A stretch of DNA of 64,000 bases from Porphyridium purpureum (taxonomy: Eukaryota > Rhodophyta > Bangiophyceae > Porphyridiales > Porphyridiaceae). The stretch lies in the NCBI GenBank assembly GCA_008690995.1, contig VRMN01000001.1, forward strand, positions 62,001-126,000, in the 5' to 3' direction. The position numbers and the translations under genes are program-made. Below, one piece after another: positions 44,340 to 55,000 of this stretch; position 1 is the stretch's first letter; every line of letters begins with the position of its first letter. The notes beneath the pieces are model-generated. The model was not told where the DNA came from, did no database searches, and saw only the letters and a program-made list of their open reading frames with translations.

Positions 44340-46311
44340 AAATTTGAGAGTCCAGGAGGAGCATGAGATTCATTGCGGTCCAAAAGTATGCGCTCCACAA
44401 TTGTAGCGCCCTGCAATATGCTTGCTTCAGACGCGTACGGTCTAACTTGTGGCAGTTTCATTGCGTAAAAGCTGATGGAAGAAGAGAAGACTTAGAACTA
44501 CAAAAATGGCAAGCTTCAGACCATCCAAAAGGTCAGCCAGCTCTAAGCTTCATTACATTTTTTTGCGTGATCCTGATCACATGATTTACGTTTTTGGGAG
44601 TTCAATTAGCCTGATGCCTATCTACGGCAAAACTATGACTTCGTCGCCTCGACATGCATTCGCAATCTCGAATTACTTGACTGGGCTGGAGGCCATCAGT
44701 TGGAATATGCGAATTGGGCCTTCCTTGTGATTCGTGACGAGATGGCCCAGTCACACTTGAGCGTGTAATCATCTCAGAGCGCGCTGCAATCCTTTTTTGC
44801 GACGCCATATTTGAAGTCGGGGGTAGAGTGAAGTACACAGACGAGGTTGAGCAACAGACGATCTTGAATAGAGTTATGTATTCACTAGAATTCAATCAAA
44901 TGTCGCCACTCTTTTTTTTTGGCTTTAACAAACCAAGAATGACCTGTGGACTAAGCGCTTATACACATACGAAAATCTGGGTTTGCGCGCCGGCATAACT
45001 CTCACCATCAGACACTGCTTGCGGTTGGCGAAATATCAGCCACAAGCAAGGCAAACGCTTGTTGCATTTGCCAGCATAGAGACTTCTAGAAGCCTCTCGC
45101 ATACGTAAACCTTATGCGCTCTTTGCACCTCTTCCGCCGAACTTCTCGGCTGCATCTCCTGAAATCTCTCTATTCTTCAACAATGCTGACCACCGGAGTA
45201 ATACATGAAACGGTTTGTTCGCGTAGAAATCGTTCGAGACGATTGGTCGCGAGGCGCCGGTGGCAGTGTGCAAATGGTTTTCGACGCCACGCTCGCGAAA
45301 GGAAATCTTGACCATATTTACACTAAAATAACCTTTGCGGCTCCACGATACATATCCATACTTCGAGATAATGGCACGATGAACCAATATTGTCGAATGG
45401 TAGGCTCCGACACTGATGCTATATCCATGCAGCATGTGCGTTTCTGTGATTACAACTTGGACTTGGTGCACCTGAGGTGCGAAGCGGATTGGAAACAGCT
45501 CTTTTGTCTGTGTCACCCCAGACGAGAGAGACCTGCAACACGACATTATAGCTTCGTTCGCGCGGAGTCCATGTCAATTTCTTGTACATTCACTGCTTCT
45601 TTCTCCTTTTCACACTCACCCACCAAGTGCAAAATACAGCACGCCGCGCGTTGCGTAAAGTTTCATGCCTTGGTCAAAGAAAGAGAAGAGAACAAAGTGG
45701 ATGAAGAAAGTTTTTGTCCCTCTGGATGACCGAGTTCAACGTTTACCGATGTTGCAGCTTATCCTCCTTTGAAACACAAAGGAAATATGTCTTTTGGTCC
45801 CCATCATCGTCCCTCTGAGCAGTCCGTTGGGCAGCAGGCGACCAAACAGGTACCCGATGCCCACAAGTCGCCTGCTGAGGACCTTGAATGATGAAAGTTT
45901 CCAGATTTTCAGACTAGCCAGTACATTCGACGGGCCTCACTGTCATTGTCAGCTTCTTCGGATACCTGCGCGCAGGGCTCATGAGGTTACGAGGCAGCTT
46001 CAATCTCTTTCCGAGCTCATAAAAGCCGTTAGCCTGGCGTCGAAGAATTTTGACCCGCCAGTTCTATCCACTTTGTGCACGTCTGTGCTAGGACGCACAT
46101 TCAAGGGGCCTATCTGCAAGGAAGAAGCGATCGAGCTTAGCGACCTGAGGCCTAGGGATGGCCAGCAATATGCCGCGTCCTAATCTCTTTTATTCTCCCG
46201 GCTCTCGCCCTCTTCACCAAGATAGCTGCATCTTTTTGTATAGTAAAACGCTTCACTTTACTAAGAAAACATGAAATTTGGGGTGCCATGTGCTATCCGT
46301 TTGGGTCACAC
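44340..46311 (+). mobile_element. Tc1/mariner transposon, copy 3 (heavily decayed, with insertions)
   Basis: Base-level similarity to copies 1 and 2 appears in order. A helix-turn-helix remnant (GAGATTCATTGCGGTCCAAA, near 44367-44390). The first catalytic region (NWAFLVIRDEM, near 44708-44745). The block before the second Asp (ILRDNGTMNQYCRMVGS, near 45358-45410). The block after it (near 45865-46010) and C-terminal part (46020-46120). The right end region near 46160-46305, ending CTATCCGTTTGGGTCACAC, matches the outer repeat. About 300-450 extra bases lie at two places, so other DNA has inserted. The left end is not found. The oldest of the three copies. Confidence 0.6.
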
Positions 46312-46431
46312 ATGTTTGTCATTCGCCTCAAAGGACTAAGATGCCGAATAGAGGGAGCGTGGTGTTGTTTGTCTTGATGGTGAGAGTGACAGCAGCGGCG
46401 CCGGTAGCCATGCTTTAGCATTTATTCCTCC
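46312..46431. promoter_or_regulatory. 3' flank of Sel1 gene A
   Basis: 120 bases between Tc1 copy 3 and Sel1 gene A. On the minus strand, an AATAAA (46421-46426) lies only six bases past the TGA stop. Confidence 0.5.
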
Positions 46432-48807
46432 TCATTCCTGTTCCTCGCCTTGTTCCCTTTCGTTTTCTATTTCGCTCTCTTCATCGTTCGTCACGTGCAA
46501 GTCTCTTATGAAGCGTCGTGCGATGACATTGCCTTGCCCAGCGGCCTTGCGAAACCAAGTTATTGCCATCTGCTCATCCTGAGAGAGACCACCACGCCCA
46601 GTGGCGTAATATATTCCTAATTTGCATTGTGCACTGGCATGACCTTGTTCAGCAGCCTCTTTAAACCACTTCAGCGCCTCGCATTCGTCTATATAGAGAC
46701 TCCCCTTTCCGTTCTCAAAACAGTCACCCAGCTTATACTGAGCCTGTGCAAGTCCCTGTCTGGCGGCTCTCTGCCACCACTCGATCGCTTTTTTGTCCAT
46801 GACACCAGTGGCGCTCCTTGTCGCCCAGTCTGCTCCCATGCAGTACTGTGCCTCTGCACTCTCGTTCCTGGCAGCTATAAAATACCATTCCAGCGCCTGT
46901 TCAGCATCAACGACCACTCCACCTTGCCCCGTCGCGTACATTAATCCCATAGTGAACTGAGCTCCTGGATGTTCATTCTTGGCGGCCTCGCGAATCCAGT
47001 TGAATGCCATTTGTTCATCCCTTTTCAAACCACCCTTTCCGGTGGCGTACAAGAAGCCGAGTTTGAACTGCTGCTCCGGGTCTCCTTCCCTCGCAGACAT
47101 ACGCGCCCACGCTGCAGCCTCGGTCTGCGCTGCGTCATCCTCCTTAGCTTCCGCAGTGGTGAGATACACGCCCCAGCGAAACTGCGCCTCAATACCGCCC
47201 TGTGTGTTCGGCGTCGTGAAGTACCACTCCACGGTTTCAGTCATGTCTTCGAACAAATCACTTCTGCCATTCTCGTACCCGTCACCCATGTTAAACTGTG
47301 CTGCGACGTGACCTTGCTTCGCGGCCTTTCGCCACCATTCTACCGCATCACCCTCATCCAGAGGAAGGCCGCCACGACCGGCGGCGTACATGGCGCCCAA
47401 ATTATACTGCGCATCCGAGTTGCCGGCTTCTGCCGCGAGGCGTAACCACCTAACGGCCTCACATTCGTCTACAGAAACGCCGCCCCGGCCAATCGCGTAC
47501 ATCATGGCTAATGTGCACTGTGCATGGACGTGCCCCACTGAGGCTGCCTTTGTGAACCACTTGAGCGCTTCGTGCTCATCCACCGGATGATTGCATGCTC
47601 CTTCTGCATAAATGGTGCCCAATTCGTACTGCGCTTCATCCGCGTGCGTGTTGTCGGCGGCTTTGCGATACCACTTGAGCGCTTCGCTTTCATCCACGGC
47701 AAGACCACCTTTTCCGTGCCGGTAGCAGACGCCGAGTCTGAATTCTGCGACAGAGTTTCCATGCTTTGCTGCTTCAATGTACAAGGCGACCGCTAGCTTT
47801 TCATCTGGACTTATGCCGAATCCCCCGGTCTCGTAGAGTTCAGCCAGACGCACTTGCGCTTCCAAGCAACCATCCAATGCCGCTTCACGAAGCCATTCTG
47901 CCACCTCGCTTTCGTCTACATCCAGCAGAGCACCGCGACCAGTCGAGTAGTACATGCCCATCGTGCGTCGCGCATCCGTGTCCCCCCGAATGGCTGCCTC
48001 ACGGTACCAGTGGACTGCCGCGCGCTCATCGACTTGCAGTCCACCCTGTCCCGTGGCGTAATAGAAGGCCAAATTGGACTGCGCATTTGCATCCCCAGCT
48101 TCCGCTGCCTTGCGAAACCACTTGGCTGCGGTGCTTTCATCCGCTTGTACACCGCATGCGCCGTTCGCATACATGACCCCCAAGCTACATTGCGCGCCGG
48201 CATGATCGGCATTGGCTGCCTTGGTCATCCATTCTACAGCAAGATCATTGTTCTGCTTTAAGCCATAGTCACCAGCGGCGTACATCATGCCCATCTCATA
48301 CTGTGCGCTAATGAAACCTGCCTTTGCAGCTGCGCTTATCCAGTTGACAGCTTCAGCATTATCCCCGCTCTCCCTCTTTTTCATGCCTTCCGTGTACCAA
48401 TACTCTGCTTCTTCGCGGCGCGCCGCTCGCTCCCTAAAGGCTCGCTCGAGCTGCTCGTTCGTGACCTCTGGACCTTGCACAGGCGGCGCGTCTGCCGTGT
48501 TCTCTTCATTCTGGTACTTTGGCGGAACATCCCACGGCAATGATGGCCACTGCTTCGGCCACTCGTCGTCCGACGAGGAATACGATCTCGGGTCGCACAG
48601 CGCCACAGCCACACTATGAAGATTACGCGAAGGACCGAATGCACTTGCCCGTGTCGTCGCAGCACCACAGGACAGCCTGCATTGGCGCCGGCACTGTCGC
48701 CATTCATGCGCGAATTTTATTTTGCGACACCCGCGTGACGCGCGCGCCAAGGTAGCGCTAGACCACATGACCGTAGCAACCGCGAGACACGCACGCAAGG
48801 ATGCCAT
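46432..48807 (-). CDS. Sel1-like repeat protein A
   Basis: 791 residues from ATG 48807 (MASLRACLAV). The first 80 residues are rich in Arg, Ala and Ser and lack acidic residues, as in a mitochondrial presequence. The rest is a solenoid of about 17 Sel1-like repeats of 36-38 residues, each with the pattern A-V-x-W-[FYLW]-R-K-A-A-x-x-G-x-x-x-A-Q followed by LG-x-x-Y-x-x-G-x-GG-[LV]-x-x-D (for example EAVRWLRLAAEAGNSDAQ). The last 20 residues are Glu-rich (EESEIENEREQGEEQE). Sel1 arrays bind proteins, for example HRD3/SEL1L in ER quality control. This one's partner is unknown. Intronless. Confidence 0.85.
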   Translation of the reverse strand: MASLRACLAVATVMWSSATLARASRGCRKIKFAHEWRQCRRQCRLSCGAATTRASAFGPSRNLHSVAVALCDPRSYSSSDDEWPKQWPSLPWDVPPKYQNEENTADAPPVQGPEVTNEQLERAFRERAARREEAEYWYTEGMKKRESGDNAEAVNWISAAAKAGFISAQYEMGMMYAAGDYGLKQNNDLAVEWMTKAANADHAGAQCSLGVMYANGACGVQADESTAAKWFRKAAEAGDANAQSNLAFYYATGQGGLQVDERAAVHWYREAAIRGDTDARRTMGMYYSTGRGALLDVDESEVAEWLREAALDGCLEAQVRLAELYETGGFGISPDEKLAVALYIEAAKHGNSVAEFRLGVCYRHGKGGLAVDESEALKWYRKAADNTHADEAQYELGTIYAEGACNHPVDEHEALKWFTKAASVGHVHAQCTLAMMYAIGRGGVSVDECEAVRWLRLAAEAGNSDAQYNLGAMYAAGRGGLPLDEGDAVEWWRKAAKQGHVAAQFNMGDGYENGRSDLFEDMTETVEWYFTTPNTQGGIEAQFRWGVYLTTAEAKEDDAAQTEAAAWARMSAREGDPEQQFKLGFLYATGKGGLKRDEQMAFNWIREAAKNEHPGAQFTMGLMYATGQGGVVVDAEQALEWYFIAARNESAEAQYCMGADWATRSATGVMDKKAIEWWQRAARQGLAQAQYKLGDCFENGKGSLYIDECEALKWFKEAAEQGHASAQCKLGIYYATGRGGLSQDEQMAITWFRKAAGQGNVIARRFIRDLHVTNDEESEIENEREQGEEQE

Positions 48808-49318
48808 CCAAGTATGCCTTCGAACGCTGCAATATTCCCTGGATCCAGCATGAAGGTCTCTCCCGGCCCTCACGTGGCTAATGTTTGCACGTACTAAACC
48901 TTTTACACATTTCTGTAGCGCTTGTGGTCCAGGGAGGACAATCTCATACCTGTGACCCCTGGATGGAATCTGGTAGAGAGCGCGCTGCTGTTTGCTAAGT
49001 CGTATTGCGCTTTTCTATGATCGCTCACTTCGTGCCTTGGGGACGGCGCCGGCACCGGACTGGCATGGTGTCCACAGAAATGGATTGCCATGCTCGTGTG
49101 TGAGACAGAATCAGGCAGCTAGGAGAGAGCCACGCTTGCGCGCCTTCAACACGAACGTGCTTGTTCAGCACAACGACCAGGCTGCGGTGAATCAGGGGAA
49201 AGTCTGAACGCCGCGATGCACAAAGGAGTCACACGTGGCTCCTTAAATCTGTTGCGTGCGTCTTTTGGTCTTTGTCAGTAATTCAGTCTTCATGATGCAA
49301 GCTCCAAGTCTCCTATGG
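48808..49318. promoter_or_regulatory. intergenic region between Sel1 genes A and B
   Basis: About 510 bases between two minus-strand genes, so it must hold the end of gene B's transcript and the promoter of gene A. No TATA box or AATAAA is clear, and no gene is seen. Confidence 0.4.
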
Positions 49319-51733
49319 TCAGATGTACCTGTAGCCTGCGCTTCGCAAAAGATCCTTTGCTTTCATGTCTCCCTGAGCAGCGGCTTTGCGCCACCAGTCG
49401 ATGCCAGTGTCGTAATCCTTGGAAAGGCCACACCTTCCGCCAGCATACAGCGAGCCTAGATAAACCTGCGCTTCGGGATCGCCAAGTTCGGCAGCCTGGC
49501 GAAAGTACTCAAGAGCCTTCTCCTTGTTCTCACGCAACCCCCCTATTCCCTTTTCATAACAAACACCCATGTTGAACACAGCTTCGCGAAATCCTTGATT
49601 TGCCGCGGCCTGAAATAAGTCTTTCGCCTTGACTTCATCAATATTAAGTCCCGCTTTTCCCTCGGCGTGGCAGACGCCCAGATTGTACTGCGCCTCTGCC
49701 AGACCTTGGTCCGCCGCCTTCTCGTACCAAGCCACAGCCTCGGACTCGTCCACGGGAATGCCGCCCATTCCATTCTCGTGATGCAAGCCAACATTAAACT
49801 GCGCAGCGGCGTGCCCTTGCTTTGCGGCAGAAGCAAATAATATGAGCGCTCTCTGCGCATCAACGGTAAGCCCGCCTTGTCCATTCATGGTCATCAAGCC
49901 GAGATTAAATTGCGCATCAGGCTGACCTTGTTCGGCAGCCTTTGTGTACCAGTGCACGGCCATATAATAGTCTACCGCGAGACCCCCTTTGCCTTGCATG
50001 TAGTAGTACCCCAGGCAGCACTGTGCCTCGGCATTATTAGCATTCGCCGCTTTGCGAAACCACTCCTCCGCGTCGTGGTCATTTGACGGTCGGACGCTGT
50101 TCACCACTCCCAGTCCCTCTCTCAGACGTATTCGACCTTTCCCGGCTTCATAGAACAGACCTACACTTACTTGTGCGTCAGTATGTCCTTGCATGGCGGC
50201 CTGAAGGAACCAATTGAGCGCCTTGCGCTCGTCTTTTGCAAGGCCGCCGACACCACTCTCGCAAATAAGCCCCAAAGTGAACTGGGCTTCGGCGTCTCCC
50301 AAAGTGGCCGCTGCGTGAAACCATTTACGCGCCTCGCGCATGTTGGCTTTCAGACCGCAGAGTCCGTGCCCATAGTAGGTTCCCAGAGTGAACTGAGCGC
50401 GTGCATTTCCGTTGGCAGCCGCGGTGCTGTACAACTGCATTGCTAAGCGCTCATTCACTGGGAATCCGCCTTTGCCATTCTCGTGACAAAGGCCTAGCTG
50501 AAACTGTGCCTCCGATGAACCCGCTGCGGCGGCGCGTTGAAACCAATTGACGGCTTCGCGCTCATCCACCTCTAACCCGCATTCTCCGTCGAGATAGAGA
50601 ACGCCCAGCATAACCTGGGCGCCTTGGTGGCCACTGTTGGCTGCCTTCAGAATCCACGTAATCGCGGCTTGCTCGTCTTTGGACACTTCACCTCTACCAC
50701 TCTTAAAGAAAAGGCCAACGGCGAGTTGCGCATCCGCGATGTCATGAGCTGCGGCTTTTCGATACCACTCTATCGCCTCGCGGTCATTTGCAGCAAGTCC
50801 GCCCCGTCCTCTTTCATGAAATTGGCCCATATGATACTGTGCTGTGCCGTGATTTTGAAGCGCCGCCTTTTGATACCAATCGAGCGCCAAGCCTTCATCC
50901 ACGGCGAGACCGCCCTTTCCCATGGCGTAGAACGTGCCCAACTGGCACTGCGCAAGGCTTGACCCTGCATTAGCGGCCTTACGATACCATTCGACAGCTT
51001 TGACCTCATCCTGCTCAACGCCGCCCCTTCCAGCCTCGAACATCAAGCCTAGATATGCTTGTGCGTCTGGATCACCGGCCATTGCGGCTTTGCGATACCA
51101 CTCCACCGCAGCATGCTCATCGACTTTCAAACCGCACTCTCCGTTTGCGTACATTTCGCCGAGCTTGACTTGTGCCCCTACAAGGCCTGCCGAGGCCGCC
51201 TTTGATATAAGGAAGACCGCTTCCGCATAGTTTCCGCCCTTGCTTTCGGTCATGCCGCGCTGAAATCTCTCTGATGCGTCGCGGAGCGCCAGATCAGCAT
51301 CGACCGATGCAGCTTGCGCGACCCTCTCTTCCGCAGATGGCCTATCTCCACTACCACCAGACGAACTGCGTGCGGCATCTGGTTCGTGACTGTTCGCGGC
51401 GTGCTGTGACGGAGCACGAATGGGCTCATTACTCGAGTCGGCAGGTATTGCTGTGCCGCTGAACATGCGACCGTGAAATTCTCTCGTACAAGCTCCGTCC
51501 ACAGCCTGCTGAAGCCTGTGAAAAAGAAAAGCGTGTGGCTCGGTTCCGCAAGCTGCCATAAATCCAGATCGCCATTGAAAGGCGCGTAGCGGCGGCACCC
51601 TGGACCGCAGAACCGAATGCTGCGCTGTTGCTCGACGCCGGTTCAGCGCGGCCGCTATCATGTACGTCCAGCCGCGGCCCACTCGTGTATAAGACGCTCG
51701 CCGCAGCCGAGCCATTCTCCACACCACGGTCAT
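49319..51733 (-). CDS. Sel1-like repeat protein B
   Basis: 804 residues from ATG 51733. The N-terminus (MTVVWRMARLRRASYTRVGR) is strongly basic and amphipathic-looking, suggesting mitochondrial import. Residues 110-155 are Ser/Ala-rich linker. About 17 Sel1-like repeats follow (for example AVEWYRKAAMAGDPDAQ, AVHWYTKAAEQGQPDAQ), with a break of about 16 residues (RIRLREGLGVVNSVR) inside the repeat near residue 540. Repeats are regular, and the glycine motif GRGGV/GKGGL recurs. It is paralogous to proteins A and C. It shares a 349-bp divergent promoter with the HFM1-like helicase. Intronless. Confidence 0.85.
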   Translation of the reverse strand: MTVVWRMARLRRASYTRVGRGWTYMIAAALNRRRATAQHSVLRSRVPPLRAFQWRSGFMAACGTEPHAFLFHRLQQAVDGACTREFHGRMFSGTAIPADSSNEPIRAPSQHAANSHEPDAARSSSGGSGDRPSAEERVAQAASVDADLALRDASERFQRGMTESKGGNYAEAVFLISKAASAGLVGAQVKLGEMYANGECGLKVDEHAAVEWYRKAAMAGDPDAQAYLGLMFEAGRGGVEQDEVKAVEWYRKAANAGSSLAQCQLGTFYAMGKGGLAVDEGLALDWYQKAALQNHGTAQYHMGQFHERGRGGLAANDREAIEWYRKAAAHDIADAQLAVGLFFKSGRGEVSKDEQAAITWILKAANSGHQGAQVMLGVLYLDGECGLEVDEREAVNWFQRAAAAGSSEAQFQLGLCHENGKGGFPVNERLAMQLYSTAAANGNARAQFTLGTYYGHGLCGLKANMREARKWFHAAATLGDAEAQFTLGLICESGVGGLAKDERKALNWFLQAAMQGHTDAQVSVGLFYEAGKGRIRLREGLGVVNSVRPSNDHDAEEWFRKAANANNAEAQCCLGYYYMQGKGGLAVDYYMAVHWYTKAAEQGQPDAQFNLGLMTMNGQGGLTVDAQRALILFASAAKQGHAAAQFNVGLHHENGMGGIPVDESEAVAWYEKAADQGLAEAQYNLGVCHAEGKAGLNIDEVKAKDLFQAAANQGFREAVFNMGVCYEKGIGGLRENKEKALEYFRQAAELGDPEAQVYLGSLYAGGRCGLSKDYDTGIDWWRKAAAQGDMKAKDLLRSAGYRYI

Positions 51734-52082
51734 CAGAAGAGCCGCGGCCTTCTTACGTCCCAGCTCTGTCTCCTCGGCCTAGTCGTCCTAACCCGGCGTG
51801 ACTTGCGTCCGAGTATCATTGCCCTCGAGGCTTCAGAACGCCACGGCGCGATCCGCACGAGAATACGACCACTGCCAGCTTCCGGCGCCTGCCACAGTCG
51901 TGCAAGAACGCGGCGCCACACGTGCACTCTGGCCCGCTTTCTTCGCAGCTGCGCGTGCGTCAGAGCGTCGAGCGAGCGAGGCGAAGGAGGAAGGGCGAAG
52001 AGTCTGTGTGCAGTGCTTGTGTCTATGTGTGTATGGGGAGGGAAGGCGGGGGCGAGCTGCGTTTAGGACGGAGCAGCACGCT
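51734..52082. promoter_or_regulatory. divergent promoter, Sel1 gene B and HFM1-like helicase
   Basis: 349 GC-rich bases between the start codons of two genes pointing away from each other. No TATA box is evident. The two genes may share regulation. Confidence 0.5.
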
Positions 52083-55000
52083 ATGTCAGTGGCAAATATC
52101 ATTCCAGAGCCGCTGCAAGGCGTGTTCCAGTTCAGGTGAGTGGTGTGGGCGGCGATTGAAGTGATAGTCTGATGTCCAGGTCGAGGTGCTCATGCATGGC
52201 TCGATGCTCGGCTATCGATCCGCAGCTTCATACCATGCATAAAGGAATGCATAATCGTGCTCCGCGCGATTTGCATAATTCTGGCATGATCCGCGTTGCA
52301 GCTCAACGGTGATGATGCTGCTTGCAAGGTGGAAGCTTGAGTTGGTGATTGTGCCTTTAGTGCAGAATGTACTGACAGTGAAGCATTCAATTTGTCACGA
52401 CACGGTCACTTCTGGTACGCGTGAGTATCTTCTTTCTCGCATCTGTGCTGCATTCGAGTCTAGAGACTTCAATGAGGTGCAAAATGAATGCTTGGAAGCA
52501 TTCACCGCGCAACACAACATGGTGATATGTGCACCTACGGGCAGTGGTAAGACCGCCATCTTTGAGCTGGCAATATGTCGTTTGATCGTAGATTTGGCCG
52601 CGGAAAATAATGTCTCTCCCGGTCAGATTCACGGCCTGCGAGGCTGCAAAGTAATGTTCGTTCAGAGTTGGTGACTTTGCTCTCATATTTTCGATCTTCG
52701 CACTTGTCGTGTGAAGCATGTTAACACAGGGAGCTTGCGGCTGACACTGTGACGCGCCTCTTCTCGTCTTGTTGAATGTCGTGCTGCATGCGTGCTCGGA
52801 CTTGCTTGCTTTCGCCTGCCATGCATTCGTATGGTACTTGCAGCTATCTTGCTCCAATGAGGTCTCTCTGCTCAGAGCGCGCGCAAGATTGGAAACGCCA
52901 ATTTTCCTTCTTACAGGTCAAGCTACTGACCGGAGACGACTGGAGCTCGACAGCAGATCTCGATGCACAAAACGGCGAATCGCAGCTCGATATTCGGGAC
53001 GCTGACATTGTGTGCTCGACACCTGAAAAGTGGGACTCATATACGCGCGGTGCGGCGCTGCATGGAGGTACAAAGTCAGATTCTACCTGGAGGAGCGCAA
53101 ATGCGGTGCGCCTGCTGTTGGTGGACGAGGTTCATGTGGTTGGCGACAAGTCGCGCGGGGCCTCACTCGAGGCCGTTGTGACGCGCATGTTGTACTCTTC
53201 TGAGCTCTTGCGAAACTCTGGCGATCACACAGGCGCGCTGTCGCGGCTGCGCGTCATCGCGGCAAGTGCGACTGTACCGAACGCGCAGGATATTGCTCGG
53301 TGGATCCGTGCACCACTAGACCGCATGGGACTGAAGGTATTTCACATGTCTACCCGCCCGATCAGGCTTGACCATATCGTGCTAGGCTTTCGCGAGGCGA
53401 ACCCGTGGCGGTTTGATGACTACTTGAATGATCGTCTACTGGACGTTATCCAGCGCTACAGTGAAGGAAAACCGGTACTCGTATTTTGCAGTAGTCGCAA
53501 AGGGACGCAAAAGGCAGCCGAGGCGCTGATGTGTCGACTAGAGACCGGTACGCGATCTTTGCTTTTCTTTCCGATCTGTCTTTGCTGGCTTGAAAGAGTT
53601 GAATTTGGTCAAAGCTTGAAGGCAAGTTCATTGCTTGTTTTCTCCCTTTGCGACTTTTTTTTTTTTTTTTTTTTTCCTCTCTTCAGCTTCAGATACTGAT
53701 CTGCTGTTCCGTTGACGTACTGCAACGTATTCGTCACTGCTTCATGTACATGCAGCCACTCACAATGTGATCCTCTCTTCCACGGGAATCCGAAACCGGT
53801 TGCTTCTCCAAGAGGAAGCGACAGCGTTCGACGACGCAACATTGCGGCAGATAGTACCGCACGGTGTCGCGTTCCACAACGCGGATCTTGCTCTGGACGA
53901 TCGCATGCGGGTCGAGTCGCTCTTCCGCCGAAGCTTGTTGCGCGTAATCTGCACGACGACCACGCTGGCGCAGGGCGTGAACCTGCCCGCGCGACTGGTG
54001 ATTGTCAAGGGCACCAAGCTGTACGAGCAAGGTAAATTGAAAGACTACGACGTCAATACTGTAACGCAAATGATGGGCCGCGCTGGGAGACCTGGTATGG
54101 AAGAGTCTGGTCTTGCAGTGATCATGACATCACTCGACTCTGTCGCACATTTCGAGCGGGTATGCGCAGGCTCGCTCGACGTTGTGGAGAGCAGTCTCTT
54201 AGGCGCACTAACGGAGCACTTGAATGCCGAAATCTGTCGTGGAACATTGTGTGATTTAGCCTCCGCGCTCGAGTGGCTCAAATGCTCATTTCTTTGGGTG
54301 CGTTTTACGCGAAGCCCGCATCTGTACGTGAGCGCTCCTGTGGGTGCCGATTTCAGTCCAGAGGCATTACTCAGCAATGCTTGCTTAGATGCTCTGCGCA
54401 GGCTTGCGGAAGCCGGTTTCATACAGCTTGATGATGATGGCAGTGGCGACGACGAGGACGACGCGCTGCGTGTGCACGCGTGCGCTCCAGCGTTCGTTCT
54501 GGCAAAGTACTACATTTCATTTGAAACCATGTTGCAATTTGTGGACGCAACCTGGCCTGCTGATGAGAATCAGTCTGCATCACTTCTAACGGCGCGCGGG
54601 AACTTGACGGTACACATTCTGGCAACGGTGTCAAGGATGCGAGAGTTTGCAGGTATCATCTTGCGGCGGGGAGAGAAGACCGCTCTCAACGCCGTGAATG
54701 CCAAGCTACGCTTTCCCGTGAACACAGGAAGTCATCATGGTATGGGTCCAAACGGCGGCGGTGCTAGTGGCAAGGTCAAGACCCACCTGGACAAGATCGT
54801 GGTGATGCTGCAAGCGAGTATGGGTCTCGGTGAGCAGTCTGGGCAGCTATTTAGCGAGCACGCTTCGCTTCGTGCTGAAATGGGATCTGTGTGTCGGACG
54901 GCGCTGCGTCTGCTCAGCTGCTGGGCCGAGCTACTCCTTGCCCTCCGCGAGCGCCGCCCGGCGCACTTCAAGCTTGCTCGCTCACTTTTCCGCGTCCATT

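Noticed and set aside
45112-45546. Minus-strand open frame of 144 codons
   Set aside because: The opposite strand matches Tc1 transposase at base level, so this is its shadow.
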